A DNA stretch of 64,000 nt from Rossellomorea aquimaris (GTDB taxonomy: Bacteria > Bacillota > Bacilli > Bacillales > Bacillaceae_B): the NCBI RefSeq assembly GCF_035590735.1, contig NZ_CP141595.1, positions 491,001 through 555,000 of the forward strand. Direction: 5' to 3'. The translations under genes and the position numbers were made by a program. Position 1 is the first letter of the stretch. Each line of letters begins with the position of its first letter. The notes under the pieces were generated by a model. It worked only from the letters and a program-made list of their open reading frames with translations. It was not told the DNA's origin and made no database searches. Below are positions 58,896-64,000 of the stretch, piece by piece.

Positions 58896-60554
58896 TCAAA
58901 GCGTAAATCGCTCCAATTCTTTTTTCATTTCTGCTGTCATTTCGTTCAATTTTCCTACTTGTTCATTCATTTGCTCGAAGTACCTCAGCTGCTCTTCTGT
59001 CGAAGATGAAATCTCTTCAGTTCCGGCAGCGGTTTCCTCTGTGATCGCCGAGATGTTTTCAATGGCTGCAATCACCTGATTGGTACGTTTATTCGAAGCA
59101 TCCATCCCATTTTCAAGTTGTACTAAATTTTCATAAATGGTTGAAACATTTCCCGAGATATCTTTAAACGCATGCTCTGTCACACTCATGGAGTCCACTT
59201 GCTGAGTAGAAAGGGATTTTCCCTTTTGGGAAGCTTCCATAATAGAGTGGATGCCATTTTTGATATTTCCGACCATGTTACTTATTCGCTCGGTTGCAAC
59301 GGATGAGTCTTCTGCCAGTTTTCGGACTTCCTGGGCAACGACAGCGAATCCTTTTCCTGCGTCCCCGGCTCTGGCTGCTTCGATTGCTGCGTTTAGTGCC
59401 AAGAGATTTGTTTGATCGGCAATTTCCCTGACCGCATGGGAGGCATGTTCAATTTCACCGGTATATTGAGCAAAATGTTCGATGGAATCCATGATGGATG
59501 AAGAAGAATCGGCGATCATTTCAGCAAATTGCTGCTGCTTATTTAATGATGCCCGGCCATGCTCAACCGAATCCAATGCTACTTTACTGCTAGCGGATGA
59601 TTCTCCGCTTTGTCTGACATTCTGGGCGAAATCATCACCCATCTGAGACATTAAAGCAGCCGTTGATTGGATGTCTTCAGAGATGGATTGACTTCCCTTT
59701 GCCAGTTCTTCAGTCGAAACCGCCACCTGGTTGCTGCTTTCTGCCAAACTCGTCATTTGTGAGCGTACATCCTGGGTGAACTTCTCTACATTTGATCCGA
59801 TATCATGGACGGATTGAACCGTACTTCGCAGATTCAGAACCATATGGTGAAAAGCCGTTTGGAGTTTGTCCACTTCAAATTTACTGTTTTTCTCTTTAAC
59901 CGAATCAACTGAAATCGTTAAATCTCCATTGGCCATCTTTTCAGCGTTATCCACCATAATGTTTAAAGGCTTCACAATCCGTTGTGTCAGTAAGATAGAT
60001 GCTGCCATAGAGAGGATGATGGTTAAGATAAATCCGATCAACGACACCCATACAATGAATTCAATTTGCCTCTTGTTTTCTGTTACTAAATTTTGATACC
60101 ATTCATTTGTTTGTATCGTTAATAGATACATATCGTTCAGGACTCCGGAGATACGGATAGACTGGCGCTTGATCTCCGCTCTGTTCATTTCAGTGAGAGC
60201 TGCATCTGATGCAGTCTTCAAATCTGTGAATTTCCCCTCGATGGATGAAAGGGTTTCTTGCTGATTTTTAACTGTCAAAAGCTTTTTCAAAACTGAGATC
60301 TGCGTAGAAGTTTCTTCCAGCATACCTTCTACCATTTGCTTGTTTTCTGCTGTTGAATTGACGGAGTAATTGGATAGTGCCTGCTTTGCCACAATCAAAT
60401 CTCCCCGCAATGTCTCTGTTTCAAGAAGCACTTGTACATCTTCATTTGCAGAATTTTGAAGGGAAATCAATTGAGAGACGATGTACCCAATGATAATCGT
60501 CGAAAGGATAAGGGGGATAAGTCCCAAAATCAGTAAACGTTTTTTTAATGCCAT
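58896..60554 (-). CDS. Methyl-accepting chemotaxis protein
   Basis: The 552-residue receptor has TM1 (about residues 8-28), a mostly helical outer domain of about 140 residues (four-helix-bundle type), TM2 (about 168-190), a HAMP domain (about 192-245) and a cytoplasmic signalling domain with the hairpin tip '[20 protein letters not shown]' (about residues 397-416) that contacts CheA and CheW. The C-terminus lacks a CheR-binding pentapeptide. ATG 60554 follows AAGGAG. It begins 22 bases after the BMP lipoprotein gene in one operon, so the lipoprotein may present its ligand to this receptor. Confidence 0.92.
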   Translation of the reverse strand: MALKKRLLILGLIPLILSTIIIGYIVSQLISLQNSANEDVQVLLETETLRGDLIVAKQALSNYSVNSTAENKQMVEGMLEETSTQISVLKKLLTVKNQQETLSSIEGKFTDLKTASDAALTEMNRAEIKRQSIRISGVLNDMYLLTIQTNEWYQNLVTENKRQIEFIVWVSLIGFILTIILSMAASILLTQRIVKPLNIMVDNAEKMANGDLTISVDSVKEKNSKFEVDKLQTAFHHMVLNLRSTVQSVHDIGSNVEKFTQDVRSQMTSLAESSNQVAVSTEELAKGSQSISEDIQSTAALMSQMGDDFAQNVRQSGESSASSKVALDSVEHGRASLNKQQQFAEMIADSSSSIMDSIEHFAQYTGEIEHASHAVREIADQTNLLALNAAIEAARAGDAGKGFAVVAQEVRKLAEDSSVATERISNMVGNIKNGIHSIMEASQKGKSLSTQQVDSMSVTEHAFKDISGNVSTIYENLVQLENGMDASNKRTNQVIAAIENISAITEETAAGTEEISSSTEEQLRYFEQMNEQVGKLNEMTAEMKKELERFTL

Positions 60555-60576
60555 GAGAATACTCCTTAGATGAGAT

Positions 60577-61554
60577 TTATTGCAATTTAATTGTAATGTC
60601 CCCAGAGATGATTTTGTCTTTAGCGTCTTCTAGTTGTTTTGTTTCTTCAGGAGACAAGCTGGTGACACGAATGGGGGCTAAACCCACTCCGTCTTCCTTG
60701 AGACCCAGCTCATAGGCTTGTTGAGCTATTTTTTGATTTGAAATGAGTTCTTTTGTAATGTTGAAAACCGCGTTATCCACTTTTTTGACCATGGACGTGA
60801 CAACCGATTTTTCGGCAATGAAATATTGATCCGAGTCGACCCCTCCAGATAAAATGCCTGCTTTTTGCGCAGCCTGAATCGCTCCCACTCCTGTAAAACC
60901 AGCGGCAGGATAAATAAAATCAGCGCCTCGTTTCATTTGGTTTTCAGCTATTTTCCCGCCAAGCTCAGCGTCACCAAAGTTGTCGGCGTTGTCTTTCAAT
61001 ACCTTTATGGAAGGATTGATGTACTGAGCCCCTTGTTCGAACCCTTTTTCAAAACGTTGAATTACAGGAACATCGGCCCCGCTAATGAATCCAATCGTGT
61101 TGCTTTTTGATTTCATAGCTGCCACCATACCGAGAAGGAAGCTGCCTTCATGTTCTTTAAACGTAATGGATGTGATATTATCCACATCTGAAAATCCGTC
61201 TATCAATAGAAATTTCTGGTCAGGATTTTCTTTTGCAATCTTTTCAATCGCATCTTGAATCGAAAATCCAAGGCCGATCACAAGCTCATGCTTCTGATCG
61301 ACAAGCTCCTGAAGTGCTTCTTCAAAGTTCCCGTCCGGTGCTTCTCTATAATCAAATAAAATACCTAATTCATCCCGTGCCTTTTCTAATCCTCTAAATG
61401 CCGAATCGTTAAACGATCCATCCCCCAGACCTGTGTCAGAGAGAAGAATCCCGATACTCTGCTGCTTTTCTATACTCGCTTCTTCCGTCATGGGTGTGGA
61501 ACATCCCGCCACAACAAGCATGACAAGAAGAAACATGCTGATTATTCTTTTCAA
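60577..61554 (-). CDS. BMP-family substrate-binding lipoprotein
   Basis: The 325-residue lipoprotein has a signal peptide and lipobox 'VVAGC' (Cys about residue 18), then the BMP/PnrA fold: '[20 protein letters not shown]' (about residues 35-54), '[20 protein letters not shown]' (about residue 92) and '[20 protein letters not shown]' (about residue 202). BMP proteins bind purine nucleosides or AI-2-like sugars for ABC importers; no importer is encoded here. TTG 61554 follows GGAGGTAG and is preferred to an extended frame. It is co-transcribed with the chemoreceptor, which suggests a sensing role. Confidence 0.88.
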   Translation of the reverse strand: MKRIISMFLLVMLVVAGCSTPMTEEASIEKQQSIGILLSDTGLGDGSFNDSAFRGLEKARDELGILFDYREAPDGNFEEALQELVDQKHELVIGLGFSIQDAIEKIAKENPDQKFLLIDGFSDVDNITSITFKEHEGSFLLGMVAAMKSKSNTIGFISGADVPVIQRFEKGFEQGAQYINPSIKVLKDNADNFGDAELGGKIAENQMKRGADFIYPAAGFTGVGAIQAAQKAGILSGGVDSDQYFIAEKSVVTSMVKKVDNAVFNITKELISNQKIAQQAYELGLKEDGVGLAPIRVTSLSPEETKQLEDAKDKIISGDITIKLQ

Positions 61555-61595
61555 AACGCTACCTCCAAATAAGTCAATGTTGAGACACTTCACAT

Positions 61596-61629
61596 GTCCG
61601 TACCTCTGTATTATCGGAGGGACGGACCT
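61596..61629. repeat. REP-like element with degenerate partner, copy 15
   Basis: The exact core (61619-61629) faces GTCCGTACCTC (61596-61606), one mismatch from the reverse complement. It lies upstream of the BMP lipoprotein gene. Confidence 0.7.
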
Positions 61630-61827
61630 ATTTTGAAGGGGAGGAGGGAAAAAATGTTTATGGGAGTGACTGAAGTTTAAAAGGAGTGAGTGTGTGGTTT
61701 GGATATCGGTAACTAAAATGGAAAATTACAATTTTCTGGGGTGGAATCGCAAATGAAATGAGCGGAAAAGGGGGAGGGGGTGAATTTTGGACGAAGAATC
61801 AGAAAAGTTTGGGTATGGAACACAAAA

Positions 61828-61967
61828 TATCAGCGGAATTCCACATATATCAGCGAGCGGGTGATTCTCGGTCTTAATTATGATTATGAATTCTCGAACG
61901 ATTAATAAGATGCATGAGATCGGATCCAAGATAAAGGCGAAATCCAAGCATTTAACGGCGTACAGAC
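61828..61967. repeat. Intergenic phrase-repeat element, copy C
   Basis: It has TATCAGCG words, then ATGAATTCTCGAACGATTAA (61886-61905, continuing TAAG), then ATCCAAGATAAAGGCG and TTAACGGCG. The order and orientation are those of copy A, so the two flank the BMP-chemoreceptor operon as direct repeats. Confidence 0.7.
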
Positions 61968-61988
61968 AAATTCAAGTTCTTTCCCAAC

Positions 61989-62017
61989 AAAAAAGAGATG
62001 CTCTCTTCAAGCATCTC
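61989..62017 (-). terminator. Terminator of the thioesterase gene
   Basis: On the minus strand GAGATGCT pairs with AGCATCTC around a 7-base loop, followed by TTTTTTG. Confidence 0.88.
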
Positions 62018-62024
62018 CCATTCA

Positions 62025-62528
62025 TCAATACGCTTTACGGAAAAACTCCGCAAGCTCCTGACTATGTTTTTTGCGTGCTTTACGGTGCTCGGCACGGTTC
62101 TTTGCGGTTTCGTTCAGCCATTTTTCTTCTTCTGTTTCCGGTACGACTTCCGCAATGACGGCTGGTTTATTGCCTTCTAAAGCAACAAAGGTCAAGAAGG
62201 AGATGGCTGCCACATTGGTTTCTCCTGTTAAGAGCACCTCTGAAGTGACCTTCACACAAACCTCCATGGAGCTGCGTCCGGTGTAGGTAACCATCGCTTC
62301 CAAAGTTACGGCATCCCCGACTTTGATGGGCTGCAGGAAGTCGACGGAATCTGTTGAAGCCGTTACGACGGGCTTGCGGGCGTGACGGGTAGCGGCAATG
62401 GAGGCCACGTCGTCTATATAGGCCATCAGTTTTCCACCAAACAATGTACCGTGATGGTTGGTGTCGGGTGGAAGAACGTGGGTCGTTTTACTTGTTTTCG
62501 TTTCTTTCATAAACTTTTTTTCTCTCAA
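62025..62528 (-). CDS. Acyl-CoA thioesterase, hotdog fold (YkhA-like)
   Basis: The 167-residue protein has the acyl-CoA hydrolase pattern 'HHGTLFGGKLMAYIDDVASI' (about residues 24-43) and 'VTASTDSVDFLQPIKVGD' (about residues 53-70), the hotdog core of the cytosolic thioesterase family. It hydrolyses fatty acyl-CoA to free acid and CoA. The C-terminal 35 residues are charged and helical. TTG 62528 is eight bases after GGAAGG; ATG at the seventh codon and GTG 62537 are alternatives. It is monocistronic. Confidence 0.9.
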   Translation of the reverse strand: MREKKFMKETKTSKTTHVLPPDTNHHGTLFGGKLMAYIDDVASIAATRHARKPVVTASTDSVDFLQPIKVGDAVTLEAMVTYTGRSSMEVCVKVTSEVLLTGETNVAAISFLTFVALEGNKPAVIAEVVPETEEEKWLNETAKNRAEHRKARKKHSQELAEFFRKAY

Positions 62529-62620
62529 TGAATTCACCTTCCGTTATCAATGTGCAAAAAGATTGCTACCTTATACTATTCACTAAAGGCGGTCGGAAGA
62601 AACATAAACGCGAGAAAAAA

Positions 62621-63814
62621 TTATAGAAATATACTAATAACAATGGCCGTTATGAAGCTCGCCAATGTGCCTGCAATGATGGCTTTCAAGCTTAACTTAG
62701 AAACCATCGGACGTTGTGTCGGCTCTAAAGAACCCAATCCGACAATCAATTGTCCGATCGAAGACAGATTCGCAAAGTTACAAAGAGCAACGGATAGAAT
62801 CGCAATGGTCTTAGGGGAAAGCTCGTTCATCATTCCTGAAAGCTCTTTGTATGCGACGAATTCATTCACTGAAAGCTTCGTCCCGATGATGGAGGCAGCA
62901 CGGAACGCTTCATCCATTGGAATACCGACGAGTAGTGCCAGTGGGTAGAACAGGTAGCCGAAGACCGTGGAAAGACTCAGATCGACGGCACCCAGCAATC
63001 CGTTGACGAGAGCGAGGATCCCGATGAACGCGATGAGCAGGCCGCCAATATTGATGGCCAGCTGTGTACCACTAAGGGCACCTTCAGAAATCGCTTCGAA
63101 TACGTTCGTATGAGTGGTTTTCCCTAACGAAATATCTCCATTCGTCTTGGATTCTTCCGTTTCAGGCTCTATGATTTTGGCCATCACAAGAGAGACGATC
63201 GGCACACTAAAGACAGATAGAAGAAGGAATTTCATGTCGATTCCCATCAATGAGTATCCGATTAATATCGCTCCGCTTGCTGAGGCTGTTCCCCCAACCA
63301 TCACGGCAAAAAGTTCTGAACGAGTCAGCTTCGCTAAATAAGGCTTAATCAACAGGGGCGCCTCAGCCAAACCAAGAAAAGAATTTCCGATCGCATTAAA
63401 TGACTCAACTTTGGTTGTCCCAAGGATCTTACCCAAACCGATTCCGATATATTTTACAAAGAATGGGATGATGCGTAAGTAATAAAGTGCTGAAATGAGT
63501 GCAGAAATAAAGATGATCGCACCCAGAACATTGATTGCGAAGACAAATGAAATGTTCGTCCCTTTCTCAAAAAATCCACCGAATACGAACATGATTCCTT
63601 CATTGCTGTAGTCGATGACTTTCTGTACGCCTAAGGCAGCTTTTTTCAAAATGGTTTGTCCAAATGGGACTTTTAATACAAATAAGACAAGCAGGAACTC
63701 AAGGCAAATCCCAATAATAATGGTACGCCATTGAATGCTTGAGCGATTACTGCTCAACAACCATGCTAAAAATAGAACTCCAAGTAATGATAAGACGCCA
63801 TATACTAAACTCAC
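62621..63814 (-). CDS. nupG: NupG-type purine nucleoside transporter (NupC family)
   Basis: The 397-residue concentrative nucleoside transporter has about 10 membrane helices, with 'GNSFLGLAEAPLLIKPYLAK' (about residues 136-155; Glu and Asn bind the nucleoside) and 'SIGQLIVGLGSLEPTQRP' near the end, both family hallmarks. B. subtilis NupG (YxjA) has the same length and a purine riboswitch (known), and one lies upstream here, so guanosine or inosine uptake is likely. GTG 63814 follows GGAGG ten bases upstream; a longer frame would run through the riboswitch terminator. Confidence 0.92.
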   Translation of the reverse strand: MSLVYGVLSLLGVLFLAWLLSSNRSSIQWRTIIIGICLEFLLVLFVLKVPFGQTILKKAALGVQKVIDYSNEGIMFVFGGFFEKGTNISFVFAINVLGAIIFISALISALYYLRIIPFFVKYIGIGLGKILGTTKVESFNAIGNSFLGLAEAPLLIKPYLAKLTRSELFAVMVGGTASASGAILIGYSLMGIDMKFLLLSVFSVPIVSLVMAKIIEPETEESKTNGDISLGKTTHTNVFEAISEGALSGTQLAINIGGLLIAFIGILALVNGLLGAVDLSLSTVFGYLFYPLALLVGIPMDEAFRAASIIGTKLSVNEFVAYKELSGMMNELSPKTIAILSVALCNFANLSSIGQLIVGLGSLEPTQRPMVSKLSLKAIIAGTLASFITAIVISIFL

Positions 63815-63896
63815 AATACCAATCCTCCAACATGTTATCTTCAACGAATTCTCAGTTACGTCGTATGATGTCTGACCTCTCGAAAAAATAAAAAAA

Positions 63897-64000
63897 GTGT
63901 ATGAAGACATTCTCTAAAAATAGGGAAAGTCTCCATACACAAACAGCATATAGAAAAGACTTTCCTTATAGTCCGGCACTTTACGGCTGCCAGGTAGAGA
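63897..64000 (-). ncRNA. Guanine-class purine riboswitch (3' part; 5' end outside window)
   Basis: On the minus strand the aptamer shows TCTACC, P3 (CTGGCA with TGCCGG), the CCGTAAA loop and GACTATAAGG. The C in GACTAT is the specificity position and predicts guanine or hypoxanthine, not adenine. The terminator is GTGTATGGAGAC with GTCTTCATACAC (63929-63940 and 63897-63908) and a T run. The antiterminator is GGAAAGTC with GACTTTCC (63958-63965 and 63924-63931). The aptamer's 5' half is cut by the window edge. Confidence 0.93.

Noticed and set aside
1..64000. Prophage, insertion sequence or integrated element
   Set aside because: No transposase, integrase, phage structural gene or target-site duplication was recognised anywhere in the window.

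Overview
The window looks like chromosome from a low-to-middle GC, Gram-positive, spore-former-type Bacillaceae, probably a marine or soil Bacillus / Rossellomorea-like species. The reasons are strong AGGAGG-type ribosome binding sites with ATG, GTG and TTG starts; many intrinsic terminators; and typical Bacillus genes (swrC with its TetR regulator, liaIH-liaFSR, mreBH, oxygenase-only nos, queF behind a preQ1 riboswitch, nupG behind a purine riboswitch). I see no phage, insertion sequence, tRNA, rRNA or CRISPR array. The exotic content is in regulation and in dispersed intergenic repeats.

Layout. 1-2.7 kb: the 3' end of an unknown gene, three tiny proteins, an NAD(P)-binding oxidoreductase, then a TetR repressor facing the RND efflux pump SwrC (to 6.0 kb), with three matching operators between them. 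6.1-13.2 kb: a beta-glucoside operon (LacI regulator, ABC binding protein, two permeases, GH1, GH30) with three matching LacI-type operators and a CodY-like box. 13.4-19.7 kb: flippase, Na+/H+ antiporter, TspO-like protein and M3 peptidase. 19.9-23.6 kb: the cell-envelope stress system liaIH and liaFSR. 23.9-30.8 kb: membrane protein, DUF4129, DUF4350, MoxR and DUF58 genes, then SpoIIM-like and RDD proteins. 31-35.5 kb: a secreted lamin-tail/phospholipase D protein, a VLRF1-type release-factor homologue, an acetyltransferase and a zinc-ribbon/membrane micro-protein pair. 35.6-41.4 kb: aldehyde dehydrogenase, MDR oxidoreductase, APH-like kinase, peroxiredoxin, a tiny phospholipase A2-like protein and a 5-FTHF cyclo-ligase-like protein. 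41.5-43.4 kb: carbonic anhydrase, a PAS protein and a cobalamin-binding protein carrying the Wx9EH signature of B12 photoreceptors. 43.5-48.1 kb: queF and membrane transport genes. 48.1-53.3 kb: an ABC-F protein behind a leader peptide and two terminators, an FAD oxidoreductase, GNAT and nos. 53.3-57 kb: an ECF sigma / anti-sigma pair and a co-oriented, duplicated, histidine-bearing surface protein; both transcription units carry the same novel-looking promoter. 57-64 kb: mreBH, a chemoreceptor paired with a BMP-family lipoprotein, a thioesterase and nupG.

Two dispersed repeats cross these regions. One is an 11-base core, GGGACGGACCT, present in 15 exact copies, often as inverted pairs; it behaves like a REP/BIME element and forms the last codons of two genes. 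The other is a longer intergenic element that occurs twice in direct orientation and flanks the BMP-chemoreceptor operon.

The most interesting signals are the shared ECF promoter (GTGATCCAA, 14 bases, CGTTA), the likely photoreceptor without a DNA-binding domain, the attenuator-like leader of the ABC-F gene, the REP-like family and the binding-protein/chemoreceptor operon.
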